The notes under the pieces are model-generated. The model searched no databases, was not told the DNA's origin, and was given only the letters and a program-made list of their open reading frames with translations. Below, one piece after another: positions 9,913-19,086 of a stretch of 64,000 nt of DNA (the stretch's first letter is position 1; every line of letters starts with the position of its first letter). The translations under genes and the position numbers were made by a program. Source of the stretch: Archaeoglobales archaeon (GTDB taxonomy: Archaea; Halobacteriota; Archaeoglobi; Archaeoglobales; Archaeoglobaceae); NCBI GenBank assembly GCA_030055595.1, contig JASFYH010000003.1:1-64000 (forward strand). The letters run 5' to 3'.

Positions 9913-10831
9913 CCTTTTCCCTCTTTTCGTTTATCAAAGATATGAAATCGTCTGGAGAACAGAGACATTCTAATTCATCTTTAAGGACAAAAACGACCGA
10001 ATTTACTCTTCTCTTGAGATCCCTCTCGGTTATATATGCAGCGTTTGCTTTCACAATTTGGGAAACTTTACCTATCAGCTGAGCTCTCTTCTCGATCTCT
10101 CTAACTTGCTTTAAACCAATTATTACCTCATTCTCCTCAAACTTCGAGATCGCATCAAAAGGTGTATGCTTTACAGTGTAAACATTCATCCCAATTTCCC
10201 TCAATTTTCCAATTATTTCATCCTCCTCTTCATTACTAGACTTTATTTCCTCTTCTCTTTCGTTTATAAACTCATAGAAGTTTATCTTTTTCACAACATC
10301 TCCAAAAACTTCCTCAATCTTGATTGCAATCTCAACGCTTGCGTCACTTCCTTCTTCGTAGTTCCTCACAGTTCTTTTAGAAACCCCCAACTTTTTCGCA
10401 GCATCGCCAATGCTTATTCCCATCGCTTCTCGAGCTTTTCGAAGCTTTTCAGCATTTATCTTCACGTAATAGCCTCCGGGGGCGGAATATACGTAGGGAA
10501 GCTCTCCATGAAGATAATCATAGAAGGTTGCCAAGTTGATAACTGGAAGATTGTATCTTGTGTAAACAACCCTCCTCTCGAGAAAGTCAAATTTGAACCT
10601 CTCTCCAATCACAATAGCTGTGGCATTCAAAAGCTTTGCAATTTTTTTCATTTCTTCAGCGGTCTCAAGCTTTAGAGAGTCGACGTTATAGAGAACCTTT
10701 ATGAGCAAAATCTGTTTATCTTTTCTGGCTATAAGATCGAAGCACCTCGGCTTAGTATCAACTAACTCAAGCAATTCGTAGCCTTCCTTCTTCAAAAGTC
10801 TTATTACGTTGCTCATTAGCAGGGACTGCAT
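9905..10831 (-). CDS. HTH-type transcriptional regulator with N-terminal nuclease-like domain (AF_1787-like family)
   Basis: RKAREAMGISIGDAAKKLGVSKRTVRNYEEGSDAS helix-turn-helix; start chosen at internal Met 10831 (MQSLLMSNVIRLLKKEGYE). Confidence 0.75.
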   Translation of the reverse strand: MQSLLMSNVIRLLKKEGYELLELVDTKPRCFDLIARKDKQILLIKVLYNVDSLKLETAEEMKKIAKLLNATAIVIGERFKFDFLERRVVYTRYNLPVINLATFYDYLHGELPYVYSAPGGYYVKINAEKLRKAREAMGISIGDAAKKLGVSKRTVRNYEEGSDASVEIAIKIEEVFGDVVKKINFYEFINEREEEIKSSNEEEDEIIGKLREIGMNVYTVKHTPFDAISKFEENEVIIGLKQVREIEKRAQLIGKVSQIVKANAAYITERDLKRRVNSVVFVLKDELECLCSPDDFISLINEKREKDA

Positions 10832-10966
10832 TTTGATCCATGTTGTAAGAAGTAGTATATAAAAATTTTCCGATTTCTTGAAGGAGCCACTTTTAAATCT
10901 CAATCAAAATTCTGACATTATATGTTTGAGAAAAACATTTTTGAATCTTTCAAAAGCTTTTGAATG

Positions 10967-11092
10967 TTATTTTTTCAGCAGTATCGTCAGAGCATAAATT
11001 GAGAGCACGAGAATTGCCATATTGAGCATGCTCCTGTAGATTGGAGCATATTTGTAGCCGACCCAGAGGTTTATGAATTCGTTCAAAGCCAT
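10967..11092 (-). CDS. Putative 41-aa small membrane protein (below ORF-track cutoff)
   Basis: MALNEFINLWVGYKYAPIYRSMLNMAILVLSIYALTILLKK, ATG to TAA, one TM segment. Confidence 0.35.
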   Translation of the reverse strand: MALNEFINLWVGYKYAPIYRSMLNMAILVLSIYALTILLKK

Positions 11093-11194
11093 GTATAGTC
11101 AAAAAACGGAGATGATCAGTAAGATCAGCGTTAAGCTATCTTCTTTGACATTTTTTGATATTTGTCAGCATAGCTTAAAGTTCCAAAAAGTTTT

Positions 11195-11488
11195 TTGCTT
11201 ACGCTGAATTCTATTGTTATGCTTACAGAATATGCTTCCAAGATCCTCTCCTCATTTGATGAGCTTGGTAGGGTTCTCAGGAAAGAAGGTAAAGCTCTAA
11301 TTATCGAAGACGACCCCCTAAAAGTGGTTATAACAAAAGAGAGAATCGAATTCTACGCTTTTGGTGAGTTTCAGGGTTTTGTAAGCAATACCAAAGAAGA
11401 ACTAAGCGATCTTGTCAGCGAAGAGGCGAAGCTATGGCTTCAGGCATTGGCAAACTTGCATTTCAAGAGATTTAGCCTGAGGAAGTGA
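11195..11488 (+). CDS. Hypothetical protein coupled to a radical SAM gene
   Basis: 97-aa ORF ending just before the 11490 start. Confidence 0.55.
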   Translation: MLTLNSIVMLTEYASKILSSFDELGRVLRKEGKALIIEDDPLKVVITKERIEFYAFGEFQGFVSNTKEELSDLVSEEAKLWLQALANLHFKRFSLRK

Positions 11489-11489
11489 T

Positions 11490-12389
11490 ATGGAGCTCCC
11501 GCCATTTCGACCGCCAAGTGAAGCATTCAGCTATCTGATTAGAGTTGTTAGAGGTTGCAACTGGAATAGATGTTTATTTTGCTCGATGTATAAAGCCATA
11601 AAATTTGAGCAAAGGGCGAAGGAGGAAATTCTTAGAGACATTGACGAAATTCCAAAGTATTTTCCAAAATCAAATTCCGCTTTCCTTGGCGACTCAAATC
11701 CGCTGATTCATAAGGACATAGTTGAGATCGTAAGATACTTAAAAGCAAAAAGACCTGAATTGGAAAGGATTACCGCTTATGCAAGGATAAAAACAATAGC
11801 GAACATGCAAGAGGAAAAATTGGAAGAGCTGAAATCTGCTGGGCTTACGAGACTGCATATGGGTCTTGAAAGCGGTGATGACGAAATTCTTGGACTTGTT
11901 CAGAAAGGAATAACCGCTGAGGATGCGATTAAAGCGGGAAAGAAAGCGGGCAAATTCTTTGAGACCACTTATTATGTAATAACTGGACTTGGCGGAGCGG
12001 AGAGAAGCGAAAGGCATGCGAAAAACACTGCGAGGGTTATAAACGAGGCGAAGCCAACTTTTGTCAGAATAAGAAATCTGACGATAACAAATCCCGATAT
12101 GGAAGGACTAATCAAACCGCTTGGCGCAGAGGAACAGCTTCTGGAACTCAAAAACCTGATTGAGGGTATAAAAACTGAGACTTACTTCACATGCGACCAC
12201 GTTTCCAATTATCTTTTTACGGAGCGTGGACCAATTTTTACAGGAGTTCATGGCAGAATCCCAGAGGAGAAGGAAGAAATGCTTAGACTTATTGAGGATA
12301 CACTCGAGACCGTGAAAGCTCTTAGAAAAGCGGGAGTTGAGGTTTTCACGAGCAACGATATGTTTAGGATGGGTTTGATTTCGCTTTAA
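11490..12389 (+). CDS. Radical SAM domain protein
   Basis: RGCNWNRCLFCSMYKAIKF (CxxxCxxC-type cluster site), MGLESGDDEIL. Confidence 0.85.
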   Translation: MELPPFRPPSEAFSYLIRVVRGCNWNRCLFCSMYKAIKFEQRAKEEILRDIDEIPKYFPKSNSAFLGDSNPLIHKDIVEIVRYLKAKRPELERITAYARIKTIANMQEEKLEELKSAGLTRLHMGLESGDDEILGLVQKGITAEDAIKAGKKAGKFFETTYYVITGLGGAERSERHAKNTARVINEAKPTFVRIRNLTITNPDMEGLIKPLGAEEQLLELKNLIEGIKTETYFTCDHVSNYLFTERGPIFTGVHGRIPEEKEEMLRLIEDTLETVKALRKAGVEVFTSNDMFRMGLISL

Positions 12390-12509
12390 ATCTGAGGAAG
12401 CTTTTCCTTTAGAGTCTCAATCCATTTTTGTGAATTTTTGAAAACAACTAAGAAAGATTGATATATGATGAAGCATTAAGCAATGACATAATAATGGAGG
12501 GGTGGAATT

Positions 12510-15500
12510 GTGAATCCACTTCGCCTATGCATTCTATTTGCATTTGTTTTGGCGATTTTCACTGTAGAAGTAATTGCAGAGAGTCCGCAGAAAACTCCGG
12601 TGGGTTTTGAAAAGATTGGGATTCCAATACACAGAGATTTTCTTTCAGACAAACTTTCGAAGTTGCAAAAAACTGATTTGCACATGCTAAAGGAAAAAAA
12701 TGCGGATAAGATAGGAACACTTTCAGAGAAAGTTAGAGAGAAAAAGATAGTAAAACTTCCAACGGGTGAAAAAGTCGAAGTCGGGATCACAGATAAGGCG
12801 GAAATCTTTGTTTTATCTGCGGATGAGAACGTTAAAGTCATGGAAAGGCTCGCGATTCCCAGAGACGTGGATTTGAGGAAAGTGGATGAAAAGCTTTTCA
12901 ACGTTGAGGCTTTGATAAAAGAGGGCTATGCAGATTCTGAAAGGATTCCTGTAATAGTTGTGGCGGAGAAGGAGAAGATGGGAAATGTTGAGGGAGTTGC
13001 AAAATCGCTTGGAAAGGCAAAGAAGTTCGAAATAATTCCCGCAATCTCTCTGGAAGTGAAGAAGGGGGATGATTTCAGAAAACTGCTTTCGATCGATGGA
13101 GTAAAGAAGGTATGGCTGGATAGAAAAGTAAGGGCTTTGCTCAGCGATAGCGTTCTGCTGATAAATGCGACCGAAGTCTGGAACCTTGGATACAACGGTT
13201 CCGGCGTTAAAATTGCAATACTCGACACAGGAATAAACTCCAGCCACGGAGATTTTTACTTTGAAGATGGAACGTCGAAGATAATCTATTCTGTCGACCT
13301 TACCGATGACGGAACTGCTGAAGATTTAAATGGGCACGGAACGCACGTTGCGAGCATCGCAGCTGGAACTGGAAAAGAGACTGGGCTTAAAGGAGTTGCT
13401 CCTGGCGCTTATCTGATGAACGTAAAGGTTCTCAATCGAAATGGCGAAGGATATGAGAGCTGGATAATTCAGGGAATAGAGTATGCGGTCGAAAATAAAG
13501 CAGATATAATAAGCATGAGCCTTGGAAGCATTCCAACTTCTGGAGAAGATCCCCTAAGCCTTGCATGCGATGCGGCGGTTAAAAATGGCGTAATCGTTGT
13601 TGCTGCAGCCGGAAATTATGGAGGCTATTACACGATCTCGTCTCCGGGTTCTGCAAAGAAGGTTATAACCGTTGGGGCAACGGATAAAACTGATCAGATC
13701 GCACCTTTTAGCAGTAGAGGTCCAACTCTTGATTATAGAGTCAAGCCGGAGGTAGTTGCACCGGGAGTTGAAATAGAGGCTGCGAATTATCAGGGAGGAA
13801 CTGCAGTGATGAGTGGAACGAGCATGGCAACGCCCCATGTTTCCGGGCTTGCAGCGCTGCTCAAGCAGGCAAGAAACGTGGATCCGGAGACTGTTAAGAA
13901 CATTATAGCGAGCACGTCAGTCTTGCTTGATTACGATGTCTTTACACAGGGTGCGGGTAGAATAAATGCTCTTGCTGCAATAAATACCGAGCTAATTGCC
14001 GAGCCAGCTGTTGTTAGCTTGGGAGTTGCGAATCAAAAGAACTTCACGATCTCATTTAGAAATCTGAACAGCTCCGCAGATATACCGATCTCGATAATTG
14101 CGAACTCGAACTGCAACGTCTGGCTTAACAGAACAGAGCTTTTAATCAAAGCAGATTCAAAGGCGGAAGTCGAGGTCGGCGTTACCGCTGAAGATCAGAG
14201 ATTCTGTAGTGGTATAATAGTTACGAACTACACGGTCAATGGTTCAGATGTTCACGCAGTTTTCGGAATGGTTGTTCCTGTAAGCGAGGAAATAGATAGC
14301 TGTAGGGAAATAACCCAACCCGGATACTACAGGCTTAATCAAAGCATTTCAGGGCTTTTAAGCGATCAGTATTACTGCATAGGAATATTTGCGAATGACG
14401 TTGTTTTAGACGGACAGGGATTTTCGATTACAGGCGATCAGAGTGGAGAGGGAACTGGAATTCTCGTTCAGGCTAACAACGTTACGATAAAGAATGTTGT
14501 CGTTTCTGGGTATATACATCCTTTAGGTCTTTATTTATGTGGCATCGGAATCGTTCTCCACTCTTCCAGTAACACCAAAATAGAGAACAGCACAATCTCC
14601 GGCAATTGTGGAAGCATTGTTCTAGCATATTCAAGTGACAATCTCATAGAGAACAACACGATCTCAGAAAATGAGTGTGGCATCGGTTTCGAGGCGTATT
14701 CTAGCAACAACATCATAGCTAACAATATTATCTCGAACAATGGAGAGGGAATCGATCTCGGGGATTCCAGCAACAACACCATAGAGAACAACACAATTTC
14801 GAACAATCAGTTTGGAATCGTTCTCGACTCTTCCAGCAACAACATCATAGCTAACAATATTATCTCGAACAACAATGAGGCTGGAATCCTTCTCTGGGTT
14901 TCCAGCGACAACACCATAGAGAACAACACGATCTCGAACAATGGGGTTGGAATCAATCTCTGGGGACTCGATCTCGGATCTTCCAGCAACAACATCATAG
15001 CTAACAATATTATCTCGAACAATGGAGAGGGAATCGATCTCTGGGATTCCAGCAACAACAACACCATAGCTAACAATACAATCTCGAACAATGAGGTTGG
15101 AATCTATCTCTGGGCTTCCAGCAACAACCTCATCTACAACAACCTTTTCAACAACGAGAACAACTTTGAGATATATGACTCAACAAGCACATGGAACACA
15201 ACTCTACAGCAAGGAACAAACATCCTTGGCGGAAACTGGCTTGGCGGTAATGCCTGGCTTAATCCAGATGGAACTGGCTATTCTCAGACCTGCGAAGACT
15301 CAGAAGAGCCAATAGGGATCTGTGATCAGCCCTATGTGATCGATGAGAACAACATCGATTATCTACCGCTTTCCATTGCTCCAACACAACCAAAGCCAGA
15401 TCTAATCGTTTCAGCGATCTCAATCGATCCAGAGCAACCAATCGTGAATCAATCAGTTACGATAAACGCAACAATAGCAAACATAGGCGAAGCAAACGCT

Positions 15501-16877
15501 GTAGCTTTTAACGTTAGCTTCTTTGTTAACGATAACTTGCTTGGAAAAGTTACGATCGAATCTCTGGAAGCCAATGGATTGACTTATGCAGAAATTAATT
15601 GGATTCCAGACTCGACTGGAAGCTACACGATAAAAGTGATTGCAGATCCTGATGACAATGTGCTTGAAAGCAATGAAAATAATAACGAGAACTCAACAAC
15701 TGTGAAAGTTGTCGCTCCAGATCTAAGAGTTTCAGAGATAAAAATCCTCGTTGGCGAAGAAGAAGTTAGTGAGATAACACTTGGAGAAACTGCAAGGATA
15801 AACGCAACAATAGAAAACATCGGCAATGCAAATGCGGGAGCATTCAACGTTAGCTTCTATGCAAACAACGCCTTAATAGAAAAGGTAAGAATTGACGGTC
15901 TCAATGCAGATGGATCAGCGATTGCAAGCATTTCATGGACTCCAAGCTCAGCGGGAAGCTATGTTATAAGAGTGGTTACGGATTCGGAAAACGAAATTAC
16001 CGAAAGCAATGAAGCGAACAACGAGAGCTCAGTAACTGTGAAAGTCGTTGCACCACCAACGCCTACACCAACACCAGAACCAACACCAACACCAGAACCA
16101 ACTCCAACTCCAGAACCTACACCAACACCAACACCAGAACCAACTCCAACTCCAGAACCTACACCAACACCAACACCAGAACCTACACCACCAAAAACCA
16201 CTCCACGCCCCATAGTCGGCGGTGGTGGCGGTGGAGGAGGTGGTGGAGGAGTAATCCCGGGAGTGCCGATCTACATTAGCGACTGGATAAGGCTAAGGTC
16301 GAACAACAGCACAGACTTCACAATGCCCCAGAGTGCCTTCTGGGAAACTAACGTCGTTGCTTTAATTCTGCTGAGCGATGAAAACGTAAACGCAAAGCTT
16401 AGAATAGAGAAGAAGAAAGAACTCCCGTCTGATATTCCCGCCCCATCGGGAGTTATTGCCTTGATCCTGAGCATAGATCCGACTTTGAGCACAAAGGCTA
16501 ATTTAAGTGGCAGAATACAGTTCGGAATTCCAATCGAAGAGATCAAAGCCAAAGGCTTCGATCCAAACCTTGTTGCGGTAATTCTGCTCAAGTGGAACGG
16601 AAAGCAGTGGATCGAGTTGCCAACCAAATTCTTGAGCAGTGATGGAAAATACAATTACTATGAAGCAACAACTGAGAGCTTTAGTCTCTTTGCTGCAGTG
16701 CTAAAGCCTTCAGAGGCTCCAATACAGACAACACCGTCGATTTCAGTTGCAACGCCAGAGACTACACAACCAATTGCTACAACTCCAGCTGAGAAACCGT
16801 TCATTCCAGGCTTTGAGGCGATCTTTGCAATCGCAGGGCTCTTAGCGGTGGCTTATCTGATTAGAAGAAAGAATTAA
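12510..16877 (+). CDS. Subtilisin-like (S8) protease with NosD-like beta-helix repeats, two CARDB-like domains, PT-rich linker and PGF-CTERM-like tail
   Basis: Catalytic motifs AILDTGINSSH, NGHGTHVASIAAG, SGTSMATPHVSG; NTIxNNxISNN repeats; two CARDB-like repeats; (TPTPEP)n; C-terminus PGFEAIFAIAGLLAVAYLIRRKN. Confidence 0.93.
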   Translation: MNPLRLCILFAFVLAIFTVEVIAESPQKTPVGFEKIGIPIHRDFLSDKLSKLQKTDLHMLKEKNADKIGTLSEKVREKKIVKLPTGEKVEVGITDKAEIFVLSADENVKVMERLAIPRDVDLRKVDEKLFNVEALIKEGYADSERIPVIVVAEKEKMGNVEGVAKSLGKAKKFEIIPAISLEVKKGDDFRKLLSIDGVKKVWLDRKVRALLSDSVLLINATEVWNLGYNGSGVKIAILDTGINSSHGDFYFEDGTSKIIYSVDLTDDGTAEDLNGHGTHVASIAAGTGKETGLKGVAPGAYLMNVKVLNRNGEGYESWIIQGIEYAVENKADIISMSLGSIPTSGEDPLSLACDAAVKNGVIVVAAAGNYGGYYTISSPGSAKKVITVGATDKTDQIAPFSSRGPTLDYRVKPEVVAPGVEIEAANYQGGTAVMSGTSMATPHVSGLAALLKQARNVDPETVKNIIASTSVLLDYDVFTQGAGRINALAAINTELIAEPAVVSLGVANQKNFTISFRNLNSSADIPISIIANSNCNVWLNRTELLIKADSKAEVEVGVTAEDQRFCSGIIVTNYTVNGSDVHAVFGMVVPVSEEIDSCREITQPGYYRLNQSISGLLSDQYYCIGIFANDVVLDGQGFSITGDQSGEGTGILVQANNVTIKNVVVSGYIHPLGLYLCGIGIVLHSSSNTKIENSTISGNCGSIVLAYSSDNLIENNTISENECGIGFEAYSSNNIIANNIISNNGEGIDLGDSSNNTIENNTISNNQFGIVLDSSSNNIIANNIISNNNEAGILLWVSSDNTIENNTISNNGVGINLWGLDLGSSSNNIIANNIISNNGEGIDLWDSSNNNTIANNTISNNEVGIYLWASSNNLIYNNLFNNENNFEIYDSTSTWNTTLQQGTNILGGNWLGGNAWLNPDGTGYSQTCEDSEEPIGICDQPYVIDENNIDYLPLSIAPTQPKPDLIVSAISIDPEQPIVNQSVTINATIANIGEANAVAFNVSFFVNDNLLGKVTIESLEANGLTYAEINWIPDSTGSYTIKVIADPDDNVLESNENNNENSTTVKVVAPDLRVSEIKILVGEEEVSEITLGETARINATIENIGNANAGAFNVSFYANNALIEKVRIDGLNADGSAIASISWTPSSAGSYVIRVVTDSENEITESNEANNESSVTVKVVAPPTPTPTPEPTPTPEPTPTPEPTPTPTPEPTPTPEPTPTPTPEPTPPKTTPRPIVGGGGGGGGGGGVIPGVPIYISDWIRLRSNNSTDFTMPQSAFWETNVVALILLSDENVNAKLRIEKKKELPSDIPAPSGVIALILSIDPTLSTKANLSGRIQFGIPIEEIKAKGFDPNLVAVILLKWNGKQWIELPTKFLSSDGKYNYYEATTESFSLFAAVLKPSEAPIQTTPSISVATPETTQPIATTPAEKPFIPGFEAIFAIAGLLAVAYLIRRKN
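14550..15140 (+). repeat. In-gene tandem repeats encoding beta-helix coils
   Basis: Alternating SSNNIIANNIISNN / SSNNTIENNTISNN units; near-identical DNA copies at about 14700-14800 and 14985-15070. Confidence 0.85.
16049..16198 (+). repeat. Low-complexity Thr-Pro-Glu linker repeat (ccaacaccaacaccagaa units)
   Basis: PPTPTPTPEPTPTPEPTPTPEPTPTPTPEP... encoded by short repeats, followed by a poly-Gly stretch. Confidence 0.85.
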
Positions 16878-16962
16878 ATTTTAATTTTTTAATTTAGATT
16901 CAATATGAACCTTATAGGGCTTAAAGCAACAGCGAGACGACCAAAAATCAAAAATATAATTC

Positions 16963-17568
16963 TCAGCTCTGCTGACAGCTCCTTATATCAACTTCAACCA
17001 CCGTCCCTCTCGGTTCGACCTCTTTAAAGATCTGCCCTTCGAATCTATAAACTTCTGCTCCAGTTAGCCAGCAGTCTGGTGAAAGCCCCGCTTTCATACA
17101 GGTCTGGCTTAGAAATTCTTCTGCGTCGAAGCCGAACTCTACTGCAACTTGAGGCAAAAGAAGTCCCGAAAAGTAGCCCTTTCTTACCATTAAGCCATGC
17201 TTACCGATCTCAACAAATTTTGGCAAATCTTTTGGCTTTGCATTGATTTTTTCTGGCTCAGTTAAGATCGTCACTTCTACAGTGATCTCATCCATCTCTG
17301 ATCTCCGCACGGGCTCAAATCTTGGATCATCTACTGCTGCAGCTATTGCAGACTCAATGATTGCTTCGTCAAGCCTCTTTATTGGATAAGGAAATCCTAT
17401 GCAACCCCTCAAATCGCTATTTTTGATCAGGGTTGTGAAAACTCCCCTTTTCTGAGCAAAGACACCTTCGAGTCGGTCTTTAATGACTTTATTCTTCTCT
17501 AAATACTCTTCTATAGCTCTTCTTGCGAACTTAACTGCCTTTTCGCCATCTTCAAGGCTGAGCTTCAT
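16963..17568 (-). CDS. AMMECR1 domain protein
   Basis: [48 protein letters not shown]. Confidence 0.9.
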   Translation of the reverse strand: MKLSLEDGEKAVKFARRAIEEYLEKNKVIKDRLEGVFAQKRGVFTTLIKNSDLRGCIGFPYPIKRLDEAIIESAIAAAVDDPRFEPVRRSEMDEITVEVTILTEPEKINAKPKDLPKFVEIGKHGLMVRKGYFSGLLLPQVAVEFGFDAEEFLSQTCMKAGLSPDCWLTGAEVYRFEGQIFKEVEPRGTVVEVDIRSCQQS

Positions 17569-17609
17569 AAAATAGAGAAGGATTTTTAAATTAATAACGT
17601 TGTTGCTTC

Positions 17610-18350
17610 ATGATCCTCGGCGTTGACATCGGCGGAACTAACACCGACGTTGTCCTGCTCAAAAATGAAGACTTCGAAGTCATTGGAACCTTTAAAACGA
17701 GGGAATTCGATTTAAGCAAGATCGATGTTGATTACGAAGCCATTGGCATCGGAATTGCGGTCTGGTTCAAAAAGGGCAAACCAGTAGGAGCTCCAAACCT
17801 TGAAAGAATTCCAAAAATCGAGACTGATAAGCCGAGAATTGTTGAAAACGATGCAAAGTGTTTTGCCTATTATTCAGCAAAGGTAACGGGTAAGAATAAC
17901 GTTCTCTCGCTCACCGTTGGAACTGGGATTGGAACTGGCATTGTATTGGGGGGTAAGCTTTACAAAGGCGACGGGCTTGCTGGTGAGCTCGGGCATTCTT
18001 ATGTTGGTGGGCGAAGGAAATGCAAGTGCGGAGGCTATGGGCATCTTGAGTGCTATTTCGGGGGCTGGGCAATCAAAGATGTGAAGGAAAAGCTTGAAAA
18101 TGAGGCGATCTATGACACTAAAGGCTTTAAACTGTTCTGTATTGCAATAGCGAATGCAATAATGCTTCTGAATCCAGAAATCGTCACTTTTGGCGGTAGA
18201 ATTGGAGGAAGGCTGAATGAGCAAGTGATTTCAGAAGAAGTTTCAAAACTTATTCCCGAAGTGTTTAAACCTGAGTTCAGGGTTATAAAAGACGACTATG
18301 CGGTTGCAAAAGGCTCTGCATTGCTTGCAAAGGATCTGCTGAAGGTTTAG
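17610..18350 (+). CDS. ROK-family sugar kinase
   Basis: ILGVDIGGTNTDVVLL; GTGIGTGIVLGGKLYKG; GELGH; CKCGGYGHLECYFGG. Confidence 0.88.
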   Translation: MILGVDIGGTNTDVVLLKNEDFEVIGTFKTREFDLSKIDVDYEAIGIGIAVWFKKGKPVGAPNLERIPKIETDKPRIVENDAKCFAYYSAKVTGKNNVLSLTVGTGIGTGIVLGGKLYKGDGLAGELGHSYVGGRRKCKCGGYGHLECYFGGWAIKDVKEKLENEAIYDTKGFKLFCIAIANAIMLLNPEIVTFGGRIGGRLNEQVISEEVSKLIPEVFKPEFRVIKDDYAVAKGSALLAKDLLKV

Positions 18351-18727
18351 GGATTGCTACATTGCTCCTCCATTCATGTATGGCGTTGTGAACATAGCGG
18401 CTTTCAATACCCGTTTTCAGGGTTCAGGGATTGTTACCAAATACTGTTCCGCCGAGACCACCGAAGAGATAGTCTTTTGGCTTTTGATTGAGTTTGCAAA
18501 TCTTCTGTGGATTTTGATTTCTAAAAGACTGTATAAAAGTCTTAAGTAGAAAATAAAAATTTCATTGAATTTAAAGCTGAAATCGGGATTTTTATAAAGC
18601 TTCACAGGCTCTTTGACTGCTACTTGGTGTTAAGTGGCAATTTGGTATTAAAAGGTAACAATATTTCCAAGATCTTAAAAACTTGTTCCGAACTACCTCT
18701 TTATAAACAAAGAAAACAACTAAAAAT

Positions 18728-18973
18728 ATGAGACTTTCAAAAACGTCTGTGGACGTCCACAAGAAAAAGGAAGAAAGGAGCACGGAGAAGGCTCAGATAA
18801 GGGGTTGGAAAAATATAAACAGAACGAAAAAAAGAATGACGATTTGGTTCAGCAATGAAGTCCACGACTGGCTCAAGAAAAACGTCTCAAATATCTCCGC
18901 TTTTGTAGAACAGTCCCTTAAAGCCATAAAATACCAAATTCAGCCCGACTTCATCCTCATTTCAAAAGAAAGC
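18728..18973 (+). pseudogene. Possible small RHH-like DNA-binding ORF that lacks a stop before the tRNA (reads through it antisense)
   Basis: KKRMTIWFSNEVHDWLKKNVSNISAFVEQSLKAI resembles small archaeal RHH-type proteins; TATA-like cctctttataaac upstream; the rest of the 116-aa ORF (RRDLNPRPPGYEPG) is translated tRNA. Confidence 0.35.
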
Positions 18974-19048
18974 TGGGTCCGGAGGGATTTGAACCCTCGA
19001 CCGCCCGGTTATGAGCCGGGCGCTCTGACCAGTCTAAGCTACGGACCC
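18974..19048 (-). tRNA. tRNA with CAT anticodon (possibly tRNA-Ile2 rather than Met)
   Basis: GGGTCCGTAGCTTAGACTGGTCAGAGCGCCCGGCTCATAACCGGGCGGTCGAGGGTTCAAATCCCTCCGGACCCA folds as a cloverleaf, anticodon CAT. Confidence 0.92.
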
Positions 19049-19086
19049 TTTTTAAGCAGTTGGAAAAATTGTATTTAAGAGTTTCG

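Noticed and set aside
14531-15091. Minus-strand repetitive ORFs (MFEIVLFSMVLLLES...)
   Set aside because: Antisense shadow of the beta-helix repeats in the protease gene
15959-16213. Minus-strand Gly/Val repeat ORF (GVGVGSGVGVG...)
   Set aside because: Antisense of the Thr-Pro-Glu linker; codon composition artifact
18360-18973. Partial tRNA duplication (att site) expected for an integrated element
   Set aside because: No second copy of the tRNA 3' sequence (ggagggatttgaaccc) was seen, so an intact integrated element is not claimed
18961-19078. C-terminal part of ORF 18728-19078 (RRDLNPRPPGYEPGALTSLSYGP)
   Set aside because: Classic false translation of an antisense tRNA
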